Shown here: in pieces, positions 9,762 through 20,030 of the stretch
How the letters are laid out: each line of letters starts with the position of its first letter
Position numbering within the stretch: the first letter of the stretch is position 1
Source of the DNA: Halopolyspora algeriensis
GTDB lineage: Bacteria; Actinomycetota; Actinomycetes; Mycobacteriales; Pseudonocardiaceae
Direction: 5' to 3'
Assembly: GCF_003337235.1 (NCBI RefSeq)
Contig: NZ_QPJC01000013.1
Location: 85,610-149,609, forward strand
DNA length: 64,000 bases
The notes under the pieces: model-generated
Told to the model about the DNA's origin: nothing
The model's database searches: none
Seen by the model: only the letters and a program-made list of their open reading frames with translations
Program-made: the position numbers and the translations under genes

Positions 9762-10973
9762 ATGTCTCTGGTCGATGTGCAACGAGTCCGCGCGGCCGGT
9801 GAGCGATTGGCCGGGGTCGTGCGCCGAACACCGCTGGAACATTCCCGGGTGCTCGGTGAGCAGTGCGGTGGCGCAGTCCACTTGAAATGCGAGAATCTTC
9901 AGCGCACCGGCTCGTTCAAGTTACGCGGCGCCTATGTGCGGCTGTCCGGGCTGAGCGCCGAACAACGTGCGGCCGGGGTGGTTGCCGCCAGTGCGGGGAA
10001 CCACGCGCAGGGGGTCGCGCTGGCAGCCACCCTGCTCGGTATTCACTCGACCGTGTTCATGCCCGAGCAGGTGCCGCTGCCCAAGTTGGCCGCCACGCAG
10101 TCGTACGGTGCCGAGGTCCTGCTGCGGGGATCGGCGTTGGAGGAAACGCTCGGTGCGGCGCGCGAGTACGCCGAGCGCACCGGTGCGGAGTTCATCCACC
10201 CTTTCGACCACGATGACATCATCGCAGGGCAGGCCACTGTCGGGGTGGAAATCCTGGAGCAGTTGCCCGAAGTGCGCACGATTGTGGTGGCAGCGGGCGG
10301 GGGCGGTCTGGTCGGTGGCATCGCGGCGGCGGTCAAAGCGCTGCGACCGGAGGTGCGGGTGATCGCGGTTCAGGCCGAGCAGGCCGCCGCATGGCCCGGC
10401 TCGCTCGCGGCGGGCAAGCCTGTCCGGATCACCGGTACGCAGACGATGGCCGACGGTATCGCCGTCGCCGAGCCCGGGCCGGTGACGTATGCACACGTGT
10501 CCGAACTCGTCGACGATGTGATCACCGTCAGCGAGGAATCGCTGTCGCAAGCGTTGCTCCTGTGCTTGGAGCGCGCCAAACTCGTGGTCGAGCCCGCCGG
10601 CGGTGCCGCTGTCGCCGGGCTGCTCGAACATCCGGAACGGCTCACCGGGCCGAGCGTCGCGGTGCTGTCCGGGGGCAACATCGATCCGTTGCTGTTGCTC
10701 CAGGTGATTCGGCACGGTATGACCTCGGCCGGTCGCTACCTGTCGCTGTGGGTGCGGTTGCCGGATCAGCCGGGAGCGCTGGCCGCCTTGCTGGCCGAGA
10801 TCGGCGGGCTTTCGGCCAATGTCGTCGACGTCGAGCACTCGCGTATCTCCGGTGCTCTGGGGATCGGCGAGGTCGAGGTCGAGATCAGTCTGGAGACGCG
10901 CGGCCCCGAGCACCGTGAGCATGTCGTCACGCAGCTCGAGGCCGCCGGCTTCACCGTCGTCGCCAAACGCTGA
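9762..10973 (+). CDS. ilvA: Threonine ammonia-lyase with ACT domain
   Basis: A 403-residue PLP enzyme that deaminates threonine to 2-oxobutanoate, feeding isoleucine synthesis. K53 in GSFKLRGAY is the PLP lysine; SAGNHAQG and the glycine loop AAGGGGLVGG bind cofactor. One ACT-like domain (about 325-403, LWVRLPDQPGALAALLAEIG) ends the protein, the short-form arrangement rather than the E. coli IlvA form with two ACT-like subdomains, so allosteric behaviour may differ. ATG at 9762 opens the family-like N-terminus. The gene stands alone. Confidence 0.92.
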   Translation: MSLVDVQRVRAAGERLAGVVRRTPLEHSRVLGEQCGGAVHLKCENLQRTGSFKLRGAYVRLSGLSAEQRAAGVVAASAGNHAQGVALAATLLGIHSTVFMPEQVPLPKLAATQSYGAEVLLRGSALEETLGAAREYAERTGAEFIHPFDHDDIIAGQATVGVEILEQLPEVRTIVVAAGGGGLVGGIAAAVKALRPEVRVIAVQAEQAAAWPGSLAAGKPVRITGTQTMADGIAVAEPGPVTYAHVSELVDDVITVSEESLSQALLLCLERAKLVVEPAGGAAVAGLLEHPERLTGPSVAVLSGGNIDPLLLLQVIRHGMTSAGRYLSLWVRLPDQPGALAALLAEIGGLSANVVDVEHSRISGALGIGEVEVEISLETRGPEHREHVVTQLEAAGFTVVAKR

Positions 10974-11198
10974 AGGGGCAACGGTTCTCCTTTGACTTGT
11001 ACTTTTTCCTCTTTCGCTTGTTTTTCTTCGCGCGGGTGGCCAGCCCGGGCAAGGTGACCACCTCCGGCGCCTCAGGTGGATGCATTGCAAGGCAGGGTCT
11101 CTCGCCGCGTATCGACATACTCAAGAGAGGCCCAACGCCGCAAGGCGCCATCTGAGGCGTCGGTTCGGTGACCACCTACTCAGATGGCGATCCCATCC
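10974..11198. other. Intergenic stretch with pyrimidine-rich low-GC tract
   Basis: Bases 10985-11030 are T/C-rich and much lower in GC than the surroundings. Further on GGTGACCACCT occurs at 11054 and again near 11166, and GCGCCTCAGGTGG is partly mirrored by GCCATCTGAGGCG. The tract lies downstream of both ilvA and hpd and may be a terminator area; no gene is supported. Confidence 0.4.
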
Positions 11199-12500
<1,302 letters not shown>

Positions 12501-12587
12501 TCAGTATTGTCGGCAATCGGGTGTGCTCCACTGCACATCCTGCACAGCTCTGTGCGATCCGAGCACTCCGGGACGGAAAGGTGCGGT

Positions 12588-13085
12588 ATGGCAGGCGCGG
12601 GCGAGGATGCCTTGGACGGACTGGATGCCCGGTTGCTGCTGTTGCTGTCCGATGAACCACGGCTGGGGGTGCTGGAGTGCTCGCGGCGGCTCGGTGTGGC
12701 GCGCGGCACGGTACAGGCACGCATGGATCGTATGGCCCGCCGCGGGATCCTGCGGGGATTCCCACCCGAGCTGGACCTGGCGGCGATGGGTTACGGCCTG
12801 ACGGCTTTCGCCGTGCTGGAGATCTCGCAGGGGCAGCGTGCCGCGGTCTCCGAGCGGCTCGCGGCGATCGACGAAGTGTGCGAGGTGCACGCGACGACCG
12901 GGCAGGGGGATCTCTTCGTGCGCATGGTGGCCCGGTCGAACGCGGACCTGCAGCGGGTGATCGACACGGTGGTCGCCGTGCCCGAAGTGCGACGGACCTC
13001 GACCTCGATAGCGCTGTCCACGCCCGTGGCGCCGCGGGTGCGGCCCTTGCTGGAGCGATTGGCTGCGGAGTCGGCACCCGAGTGA
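12588..13085 (+). CDS. Lrp/AsnC-family transcriptional regulator
   Basis: A 165-residue regulator: an N-terminal helix-turn-helix (about residues 8-55, ECSRRLGVARGTVQARMDRM) and a C-terminal ligand-binding RAM domain (about 65-140, YGLTAFAVLEI, GQGDLFVRMVA). It probably binds an amino acid such as Tyr or Phe and controls the divergent hpd gene 180 bases away; that link is inference from position. ATG at 12588 follows GGAAAGG. The intergenic region has short inverted TGCACA/TGTGCA elements near 12530-12560 that might be its sites. Confidence 0.88.
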   Translation: MAGAGEDALDGLDARLLLLLSDEPRLGVLECSRRLGVARGTVQARMDRMARRGILRGFPPELDLAAMGYGLTAFAVLEISQGQRAAVSERLAAIDEVCEVHATTGQGDLFVRMVARSNADLQRVIDTVVAVPEVRRTSTSIALSTPVAPRVRPLLERLAAESAPE

Positions 13086-13108
13086 GAGGGGCCGGGTGAA
13101 TGCACTTC

Positions 13109-13139
13109 GGCCGGGCCCGAGCGCACTCGAACCCGGCCG
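13109..13139. terminator. Bidirectional hairpin between lrp-like gene and greA
   Basis: CGGCCGGG (13109-13116) pairs with CCCGGCCG (13132-13139), with inner CGAG/CTCG pairing. It lies between converging genes and can serve both. Confidence 0.7.
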
Positions 13140-13155
13140 AAGTACCGAGTTTGCC

Positions 13156-13644
13156 TCAGCCCGTGAAAGGTTCGGCCTTGATCAGGGTCACCTGCATCGT
13201 GCCCCCGTTGGGCAGGTCGTACTCCACGGTCTCGCCCTCCTCGGCGTCCAGCAACGCCTGTCCCAGGGGAGAGCTCGGGGAGTACACCTCGAGCTCGCCG
13301 TGGGCGCCTTCCTCCCGGTTGGCCAGCAGGAACTGCTCGTGTTCGTCCTCACCGTCGTAACGGACGGTCAGCACCGATCCGGGGCGCGCGACTCCCGACT
13401 CCGTGGGCACATCGCCGACCTTGGCCGTGCGCAGGAGTTCCTGAATCTGACGGATGCGGGACTCCATCTGTCCCTGTTCCTCGCGCGCCGCGTGGTAACC
13501 GCCGTTCTCCTTGAGGTCGCCTTCCTCCCGCGCCTCGTTGATCTTCTGGGCGATCACCGGGCGGTCGGCCACGAGCGCATCGAGCTCGTTCTTGAGCCGA
13601 TCGTAAGCATCCTGCGTCAGCCAGGTCGCCTGCATCTCGCTCAC
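13156..13644 (-). CDS. greA: Transcription elongation factor GreA
   Basis: A 162-residue factor that enters the RNA polymerase secondary channel and promotes cleavage of backtracked RNA. The N-terminal coiled coil (about 10-78) carries the acidic tip residues in [15 protein letters not shown], and the C-terminal FKBP-like domain ends with [19 protein letters not shown] at 13644 is preferred, with GAGGAG eight bases upstream. It is followed upstream (same strand) by a DUF4307 gene and then divergent mca, the same order as in mycobacteria. Confidence 0.95.
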   Translation of the reverse strand: MSEMQATWLTQDAYDRLKNELDALVADRPVIAQKINEAREEGDLKENGGYHAAREEQGQMESRIRQIQELLRTAKVGDVPTESGVARPGSVLTVRYDGEDEHEQFLLANREEGAHGELEVYSPSSPLGQALLDAEEGETVEYDLPNGGTMQVTLIKAEPFTG

Positions 13645-13822
13645 GGTCACCACTCCTCGTCGACGACGGCTCCGCGCTCCGCGGGCCGGAACCTCCCGAA
13701 CCTGGAAAGGCACGGATATGGAAAAACACGGCCCGTGCTGGGGCCGTGCTGTCTCCGACGATAACACGGCCACGGGCCGTTGGGGGTGAATTTTCCCAGT
13801 TGCAGTGGTTGTCCGGCGTTCT

Positions 13823-14260
13823 TCACCCACTTGGACGCGTCGGGGTGGACAGATATTCCGGGACGGTGTAAGAGCAGCCGTGGACGTTGCCGGACACCGG
13901 AGGTGCGGAGGTGGTCACGACCGTGACCGGATGGGCCGTGCCCTCGGAGGGCGGCACCAGAATTTCCTTGCGGCCGGTCTCCGTGCCGTCCAGTGATCTG
14001 GCGCGTACGACACACACCGCGGGACGCTGCGGAAAGTCCCGGCGCACCTCGAGGGTGATCCGCAACGAGTTGTCGTCGAGGGCCTGGTAGGTGAGCCGGT
14101 TGGCCTCGATCGGCGCGCTGCCCAGGTTGCTGTAGGCCACGAGCGCGACGCCCACCGACACGACGAGCGCGACGGCGCTCAGGGACCACCGCAGCAGGCG
14201 GTTCGAGCGCTTGCGAGCGCGCGAGCCGTACCGCCCTTCCGGGAGCTGCGGGTCTGCCAC
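13823..14260 (-). CDS. DUF4307 single-pass membrane protein
   Basis: A 145-residue protein with a basic N-terminus ([15 protein letters not shown]), one transmembrane segment (about 25-45, [18 protein letters not shown]) and an extracytoplasmic domain with two Cys (AVCVVRARS and VHGCSYTV) that may pair. It matches the DUF4307 family by architecture and by its place between greA and mca. Function unknown. GTG at 14260 is used; it overlaps no other gene and lies divergent from mca by 260 bases. Confidence 0.85.
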   Translation of the reverse strand: MADPQLPEGRYGSRARKRSNRLLRWSLSAVALVVSVGVALVAYSNLGSAPIEANRLTYQALDDNSLRITLEVRRDFPQRPAVCVVRARSLDGTETGRKEILVPPSEGTAHPVTVVTTSAPPVSGNVHGCSYTVPEYLSTPTRPSG

Positions 14261-14520
14261 GTGTCCGGAACCTTTCGGATCTCGCCGTGTGCGTCGGTGC
14301 CCCACGCGGGGATTTCCTGTTACGGATCTTCCCGGAATCCGCCGCGAGGATCCGCCGCTGCCTGCCCGGTGCGCTGCCGGGAACGAGCAACCCCTGCCGA
14401 CGCGAGTGTCGGACCCGCGGGAACAATGGAGGAAGACTTCCACGTTGAGTATCCCCGGAGTGCTCCGGTCACTGTCAGCGGGGGCCGGTGGTGAGGCGAA
14501 ACAGGAGGGATTACCGGGCG

Positions 14521-15405
14521 ATGGCCGAGAAGCTGCGTCTGATGACCGTGCATGCGCATCCGGACGACGAGTCCAGCAAGGGTGCCGCCACAACCGCGCG
14601 CTACGTGGCCGAGGGGCACGATGTGATGATCGTCACCTGCACCGGGGGTGAGGCCGGCAGCATTCTCAATCCGGCCATGGAACGGCCCGATGTGCTCGAG
14701 AACATGCCCGAGATCCGCCGCGAGGAGATGGCCCGCGCAGCGGAGATCCTCGGGGTGCAACACCGCTGGCTGGGATTCGTCGACTCCGGGTTGCCGGAAG
14801 GCGATCCGCCGCCGCCACTGCCCGAAGGGTGCTTCGCCCTGGAGCCGCTGGAAAACATCACTCCCGAGTTGGTCACGGTGATCCGCGAGTTCCGGCCGCA
14901 CGTTCTCGTCACCTATGACGAGAACGGGGGATACCCGCACCCGGACCACGTGCGCTGCCACGAGGTGTCGATGGCGGCGTTCGACGCCGCGGGTGATCCG
15001 GAGCTGTACCCGGAGAGCGGAGAACCGTGGCAGCCGCTGAAGCTGTACTACTCCCACGGCTTCTCCCGTAAGCGCATGCAGCTTTTTCACGACGCGCTGC
15101 TCGAACGTGGACTCGAATCCCCGTATCATGAGTGGTTGCAGAAGTGGGACGCCGCCGCCCGCCCGGATCCACACGACCGGGTGACCACGCGGGTCGAGTG
15201 CAGCGAATACTTCGAGGTACGCGACGATGCGCTCCGCGCGCACGCCACGCAGATCGATCCGAACAGCCGCTGGTTCGCGACTCCGCTGGATATCCAGCGT
15301 GCGGTGTGGCCGACCGAGGACTACGAACTCGTCCGTTCACTGGTGGACACCACGTTGCCGGAGGACGACCTGTTCGCCGGAGTACAGGAGAGAGTGGGCG
15401 CTTGA
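14521..15405 (+). CDS. mca: Mycothiol S-conjugate amidase
   Basis: A 294-residue zinc amidase of the PIG-L/LmbE fold that cuts mycothiol S-conjugates so that toxins leave the cell as mercapturic acids. HAHPDDES near residue 14 and PHPDH near residue 143 supply the zinc ligands and the catalytic Asp. It marks the organism as a mycothiol producer. ATG at 14521 has GGAGGG eleven bases upstream. Its stop overlaps the TTG start of the next gene by four bases. Confidence 0.95.
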   Translation: MAEKLRLMTVHAHPDDESSKGAATTARYVAEGHDVMIVTCTGGEAGSILNPAMERPDVLENMPEIRREEMARAAEILGVQHRWLGFVDSGLPEGDPPPPLPEGCFALEPLENITPELVTVIREFRPHVLVTYDENGGYPHPDHVRCHEVSMAAFDAAGDPELYPESGEPWQPLKLYYSHGFSRKRMQLFHDALLERGLESPYHEWLQKWDAAARPDPHDRVTTRVECSEYFEVRDDALRAHATQIDPNSRWFATPLDIQRAVWPTEDYELVRSLVDTTLPEDDLFAGVQERVGA

Positions 15406-15812
15406 GCGGCATCGAGACACTGAGTGGCATCGAGACACTGGCCACCGTCCTGGCGCAGCCGGACTTCCCGGGGGGCGAGCCTTCCGGAGGACAGGGCGAG
15501 GGATTCGGCAAGTCCACACCGCTGGGCTTGTTCCTGCTGCTCGCCCTGTTCATCGCCGTGGCGTTCCTGGCCCGCTCCATGACCACGCATCTCAAGCGGG
15601 TGCCGACCCGGTTCGACCAGGACAGGGCCGCTGCGGCGGCACCGGCGCGGGTCAAGCGTGCCGAAGCGGCCAGGGCCGCACAGGCCGCGGAGAACGCCGA
15701 GCAGGGCGAGGGTTCCGAGGACAACGCTGCAGGTGAGGACGATGCGGCCGCAGCCGAGGGGGACGGGTCCGATCCGGTGAGCCGGCCCGGCGGTGGGCAG
15801 GAGACCACCTGA
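15402..15812 (+). CDS. Small membrane protein translated with mca
   Basis: A 136-residue protein with one transmembrane helix (about residues 42-58, [18 protein letters not shown]) and an acidic, Ala/Glu-rich tail. The start is TTG at 15402 inside TTGA, overlapping the mca stop; no in-frame ATG or GTG is near. The first residues contain SGIETL twice because of an 18-bp tandem duplication. The position equals the small gene after mca (Rv1083) in mycobacteria. Function unknown. Confidence 0.75.
   Translation: MSGIETLSGIETLATVLAQPDFPGGEPSGGQGEGFGKSTPLGLFLLLALFIAVAFLARSMTTHLKRVPTRFDQDRAAAAAPARVKRAEAARAAQAAENAEQGEGSEDNAAGEDDAAAAEGDGSDPVSRPGGGQETT
15403..15438 (+). repeat. 18-bp tandem duplication at a gene start
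   Basis: TGAGCGGCATCGAGACAC (15403-15420) is repeated as TGAGTGGCATCGAGACAC (15421-15438), one mismatch. It spans the mca stop codon and the TTG start of the next gene. Confidence 0.9.
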
Positions 15813-15858
15813 GGTCTCGGCCGGTCCCCACCCGGCTCCTCGGGCAGCCCTCGCCACG

Positions 15859-15885
15859 GTGCTCCGACTCCTGCTCGAGGAGCAC
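15859..15885. terminator. Hairpin between converging genes
   Basis: GTGCTCC (15859-15865) pairs with GGAGCAC (15879-15885) across a 13-base loop, just beyond the pnkp stop and 46 bases after the mca-linked small gene. Confidence 0.45.
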
Positions 15886-15891
15886 ACCTGT

Positions 15892-18522
15892 TCACAGGCG
15901 GGGGTCGACGGCGGCGGATTCGAGGGCGAGGACGGCGAAGACGCATTCGTGGAGACGCCAGAGCGGTTCACCCTCGGCCAGGCGGTCGAGGGCTTCCAGC
16001 CCCAGGGCGTGCTCGCGCAGCGCCAGGGAGCGTTTCCGGCCGAGTTGACGCTGCCGGAGCCGGTCGAGATGGCGGGGCTCGGTGTATTCGGGCCCGTAGA
16101 CCAGCCGCAGGTACTCCCGTCCGCGTACCTTGACGCCGGGCTGCACGAGTCCTTTCCGCCCGCGCACACGGTTGGTGCGGGGTTTGACCACCATGCCCTC
16201 ACCGCCGGCGGTGGTGAGTTCCTCCCACCACCGGGTGGCGGCGGCTGTGGATGCGGTGTCCTCGGTGTCGACGATGCGACGGCGGGTGGTGGTGAAGGTC
16301 TCCGGCGCGGCCTCGGCGAGCCGGTCGGCCACCGACAGGTGCCAGTCGTGGTCGACGTCGTGGTAGCTGCGGCCCTCGGTGGCCAGCATCTGGAAGGGGG
16401 CGAGCCGGATGCCCTCGAGTCCTTCGGTGGGCCGGCAGTACTGCTGGTAGGCCGCACGGAACCGCTCGACGTCGGCATACCGCTTCTCGGTGCGAGCGGC
16501 CAGTTCACCGACGTCCAGCCCGCGCGCTCGGGCCTGCCGCAACGCGCTGGTCGCGCTGCTCAGGGCCGACTCGGCGGCGGCGCCGGTACCGGCGTACCGG
16601 TCGCGGATGAGCTCACCGGCTTTGGCGTTCCACGGCAGGAGCTCGGTGTCGAGCAGCAGCCAGTCGCTGTCCAGCTCCTCCCACAGGTTCAGTTCGGTCA
16701 CCGCCGCGTGCACGTTCTCCAGCAGGGCGGCGGTCAGTTCGGGCCCGAAGAACGACCGCCCGGTCCTGGTGTGCACCGCACCGCGAATCGCCTCGTGCGG
16801 GTCGAAGCCGAATCTGTTCGCGGCGGTGCCTGCATCCCGGCAGAGCAGCACGACAGCGCGTGAGCCCATGTGCTTTTCCTGGCAGATCAGCTCCGTCACG
16901 CCCCAGCGCCGGTAGTCGGCGAACGCCCGTTCCGGATGCTCCAGCAGGTCACCGCTGTTCGCAGTGCTGCACGGCGGCATGGTCGGCGGCAGGTACAGCA
17001 GGCGGCGCGGATCGAGGGCGAACCGGCTCATCACCTCCAGAGCGGCAGCCGACTGCTCGGCCTCGGCGGTGATTCGCCCGTGGTGGCGGGTCCGCAGGAT
17101 GCGGCGTCCCGTCACGTCGCCGAGATCGAGCGTGCCGGGTTCGCGCCTCGGTGTCTGTCCGGATGTCTCGGTGTGTGCATCGCCGGGTGAGGGGTCGCCG
17201 GCTGCGGAGGAACCGGCGGCAGGGGAACCGGCGGTCCGCGCCGGTCGGACGGGCTCGCTCCAGACCTGCTGCGCGGGCATCGAGACCACCTCGTGCTCCG
17301 GGTAGCGCAGGGCGGTCAGCCTGCCTCCGAACACGCAGCCCGTGTCCAGGCACATCGTCCTGTTGATCCACTCGGGCTCGGGCACCGGCGTGTGCCCGTA
17401 CAGCACGACCGCCTTCCCCCGGTAGTCCTGAGCCCACGGATACCGCACCGGCAGGCCGAACTCGTCGGTTTCACCGGTCGTATCACCGTAGAGCGCGAAG
17501 CTGCGCACGCGCCCGGAGGCGCGACCGTGGTAGCGCTCGGGCAGTCCGGCGTGGGCCACCACCAGGTTGCCGTGGTCGAGCACATAGTGCGCCACGAGGC
17601 CGTCACAGAACTCCTGTGCCCGCCGCTGGAACTCCTCGTCCTCGCCGGAGAGCTGTTCCAACGACTCCGCCAGGCCGTGCGAGACCGTGACCTTGCGGCC
17701 ACGCAGTGCTTTGACCAGCTTGTTCTCGTGATTTCCCGCCACGGCCAGCGCGTTGCCGGAGGCGACCATGCCCATGGCCAGCCGGAGCACGCCCGGTGTG
17801 TCGGGTCCGCGATCGACGAGGTCGCCCAGCAGCAGCGCCCGACGCCCCTCGGGATGTTCGGCGTCGATCGCCCGCCCCGCCTCGTCGCGGTGCAGCCGGT
17901 AACCGAGTTGGCCCAGCAATGTTTCCAGCTCGCTGCGGCAGCCGTGGACATCGCCGATGACGTCGAACGGGCCGGTCTCTGCGCGCCGGTCGTTGAACAG
18001 CCGGTCCCACCGGATTTCGGCGGTGTGCACCTCGGACTCGTCCCGCAGCACGTGCACCCGCCGGAACCCTTCGCGCTGCAAGGACTTCAGCGACCGATGC
18101 AGGTCCTTGCGCTGCCGCCGGACGACCTCCGCGCCGAACGTCCGGTCGGTACGGCCCGCGTTGCGCCGAATGCACACCGACTCCGGCGGGTCGAGCACGA
18201 TCGCGACCGGAAGCACGTCGTGCTCGCGCGCCAGCCGGATCAGCGCGTCCCTGCCGTGCTTGTGCACGTTCGTGGCGTCGACGACGGTGACCAGTCCGGC
18301 GGCGAGCCGTTTGCCCGCGATGTAGTGCAGGACGTCGAAGGCGTCGTCGGTGGCGTTCTGGTCGTTCTCGTCGTCGGAGACCATGCCCCGGCAGCGGTCG
18401 CTGGAGAGCACCTGCGTTGCGCGGAAGTGCTCGGCGGCGAAGGTGGACTTGCCCGAACCCGACGCCCCGATCAGCACCACCAGCGACAGGTCCGGCAGAT
18501 CGAGGATGCGGTTGTCGTTCAT
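15892..18522 (-). CDS. pnkp: Polynucleotide kinase-phosphatase-ligase (RNA repair)
   Basis: An 876-residue three-domain RNA end-healing and sealing enzyme. Domain 1 (about 1-170) is a 5'-polynucleotide kinase with P-loop GASGSGKST (19-27). Domain 2 (about 185-420) is a binuclear metallophosphoesterase with GDVHG (190-194), GDLVDRGP (233-240), GNHE (263-266) and GHTPV. After a low-complexity linker, domain 3 (about 475-876) is an adenylyltransferase with K550 in EKHMGSR, matching Lys551 of Clostridium thermocellum Pnkp as I recall, and EGMVVKP near the end. Its ATG overlaps the hen1 stop (ATGA), so the two are made together and likely form the Pnkp-Hen1 heterotetramer. Confidence 0.96.
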   Translation of the reverse strand: MNDNRILDLPDLSLVVLIGASGSGKSTFAAEHFRATQVLSSDRCRGMVSDDENDQNATDDAFDVLHYIAGKRLAAGLVTVVDATNVHKHGRDALIRLAREHDVLPVAIVLDPPESVCIRRNAGRTDRTFGAEVVRRQRKDLHRSLKSLQREGFRRVHVLRDESEVHTAEIRWDRLFNDRRAETGPFDVIGDVHGCRSELETLLGQLGYRLHRDEAGRAIDAEHPEGRRALLLGDLVDRGPDTPGVLRLAMGMVASGNALAVAGNHENKLVKALRGRKVTVSHGLAESLEQLSGEDEEFQRRAQEFCDGLVAHYVLDHGNLVVAHAGLPERYHGRASGRVRSFALYGDTTGETDEFGLPVRYPWAQDYRGKAVVLYGHTPVPEPEWINRTMCLDTGCVFGGRLTALRYPEHEVVSMPAQQVWSEPVRPARTAGSPAAGSSAAGDPSPGDAHTETSGQTPRREPGTLDLGDVTGRRILRTRHHGRITAEAEQSAAALEVMSRFALDPRRLLYLPPTMPPCSTANSGDLLEHPERAFADYRRWGVTELICQEKHMGSRAVVLLCRDAGTAANRFGFDPHEAIRGAVHTRTGRSFFGPELTAALLENVHAAVTELNLWEELDSDWLLLDTELLPWNAKAGELIRDRYAGTGAAAESALSSATSALRQARARGLDVGELAARTEKRYADVERFRAAYQQYCRPTEGLEGIRLAPFQMLATEGRSYHDVDHDWHLSVADRLAEAAPETFTTTRRRIVDTEDTASTAAATRWWEELTTAGGEGMVVKPRTNRVRGRKGLVQPGVKVRGREYLRLVYGPEYTEPRHLDRLRQRQLGRKRSLALREHALGLEALDRLAEGEPLWRLHECVFAVLALESAAVDPRL

Positions 18523-19919
18523 GATCGGGCGTCCTCGCTGTTCGCATCGGTACGGGCGGACTCGGCACGGGTGAACACCGCCAGCTGGGTCGGGTGGCCG
18601 AGTTCGGGATCGTGTTCGCCGACGCCGTCGAGCTCCGGCACATAGCCGAACCGTTCCGCGACTCGCTCGACCCATGCCGCGAACTGTGCACGGTCCCACT
18701 CGAACCGGTGGTCCGGATGCCGGTAAGCACCTGCCGCCAGATTCGGGTACCGGACGTTGTACTCCGCGTTGGGGGTGGTGACCAGCACCGTTTCCGGGCG
18801 GGCGTGGCCGAACACGGCATGTTCCATCGCGGGCAGACGCGCGAGATCGAGGTGTTCGACGACCTCCATGAGCACCGCCGCGTCGTGCCCGATCAGGGTG
18901 GAGTCGGTGTAGGTCAGGGCCGACTGGCGAAGCCGCACGCACCGACGTTTGCGTTCGGGCATCCGCTCCAGTCCGAGCTTGCGCTCGGCGGCGCCGAGAC
19001 CGCCCGTGGACACGTCGACGCCGAGGATTTCGGTGAACGCCGGATCCTCGAGCAGATCACCCACCAAGCGGCCGTCCCCGCACCCGAGATCGACCACGCT
19101 GCGCGCCCCTGCTGCCCGGAGACGTTCCAGGACGGCCGATCGGCGCTGCGCTGCCAGCGGCCGGCCGGAGTCCTGGTGTGGTTCGGGCCCGGAATCGGGA
19201 TCGGCCAGTTGCGCGAGCGCACTGTCGACCAGGGTGCGTGCGTGGGCGAGGTAGCGACGGCTGATCAGCTCCCGTTCGGGGTGCGAGACCAACCAGTCAC
19301 CTCCGGCCCGCAGCAGCTTGTCGACCTCCTCCTCGGCGACCCAGTAGTGTTTCGCGTCGTCCAGCACCGGCAGGAGGACGTAGAGCTGGTTGAGTGCCTC
19401 GGCCAGCGGTAGGTCTCCGCTCAGGTTCAGCTCGACGCAATCGACCCGTCCCCACTCCGGATCGGTCAGGGGTCGAGTTTCGACGTGCCAGCCGAGGGGG
19501 GCGAACAGCCGCTCCGGCAGTTCCGGATCGCCCCCGTCGGGCACGGCGGGCAGGTGGATGCGCAACGGGATCGGCTGTCGCACCAGCTCCGGGCGTGCGT
19601 CACAGCGACCGTTCAGTGCCGTCCGGAACACCTTGCCCAGCGCCACGGCCAGCAACGAGGAGGCGACATAGGGCCGATCGTTGACGTAGGCACCGAGGGC
19701 CCAACCGCTCGAGCGGCGGGCGTGTCGGGCGAGATCGATCGGGTCGATCTCGAGCAGGAGCGCCGCCGTGCACTCCGCGGCATCGGCACGTGGATAGAAA
19801 ACATGCGCCGTACCGGCCGTGACCTCGAAGCACTGGAGTCGTTCGGGATGTTTGTGCAGCAGGAATCCGAGGTCGGTCGCGGGAAGCGATCCCAGGGTGG
19901 TGCTCAGTGTCAACAGCAC
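18519..19919 (-). CDS. hen1: Hen1 3'-terminal RNA ribose 2'-O-methyltransferase
   Basis: A 466-residue partner of Pnkp. It methylates the 2'-OH at the repair junction so that the mended RNA resists a second cut. The N-terminal half (1-245) resembles the region that activates the Pnkp ligase. The C-terminal methyltransferase has [11 protein letters not shown] (275-285) for S-adenosylmethionine and the metal-binding set E352, E355, H356 and H404, with the spacing known for bacterial Hen1. GTG at 19919 is chosen because [24 protein letters not shown] aligns with family N-termini; the ribosome binding site is poor. It is divergent from a DUF255 gene 111 bases away. Confidence 0.94.
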   Translation of the reverse strand: MLLTLSTTLGSLPATDLGFLLHKHPERLQCFEVTAGTAHVFYPRADAAECTAALLLEIDPIDLARHARRSSGWALGAYVNDRPYVASSLLAVALGKVFRTALNGRCDARPELVRQPIPLRIHLPAVPDGGDPELPERLFAPLGWHVETRPLTDPEWGRVDCVELNLSGDLPLAEALNQLYVLLPVLDDAKHYWVAEEEVDKLLRAGGDWLVSHPERELISRRYLAHARTLVDSALAQLADPDSGPEPHQDSGRPLAAQRRSAVLERLRAAGARSVVDLGCGDGRLVGDLLEDPAFTEILGVDVSTGGLGAAERKLGLERMPERKRRCVRLRQSALTYTDSTLIGHDAAVLMEVVEHLDLARLPAMEHAVFGHARPETVLVTTPNAEYNVRYPNLAAGAYRHPDHRFEWDRAQFAAWVERVAERFGYVPELDGVGEHDPELGHPTQLAVFTRAESARTDANSEDARS

Positions 19920-20030
19920 GGCGACCAGGATGCCTCGAATGGTCCACCGGACGCAGCCGGTTTCCCGCATCCGCTCGTGGTCGGGCACTCGGCAGGACGT
20001 GGCGCAGGCCGGAGTGGGACGCTTGTGGGT

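Noticed and set aside
10951..11175. Minus-strand frame with a Lys-rich tail (KKNKRKRKKYKSKEN)
   Set aside because: No ribosome binding site, and the Lys run stems from a pyrimidine-rich low-GC tract likely tied to transcription ends.
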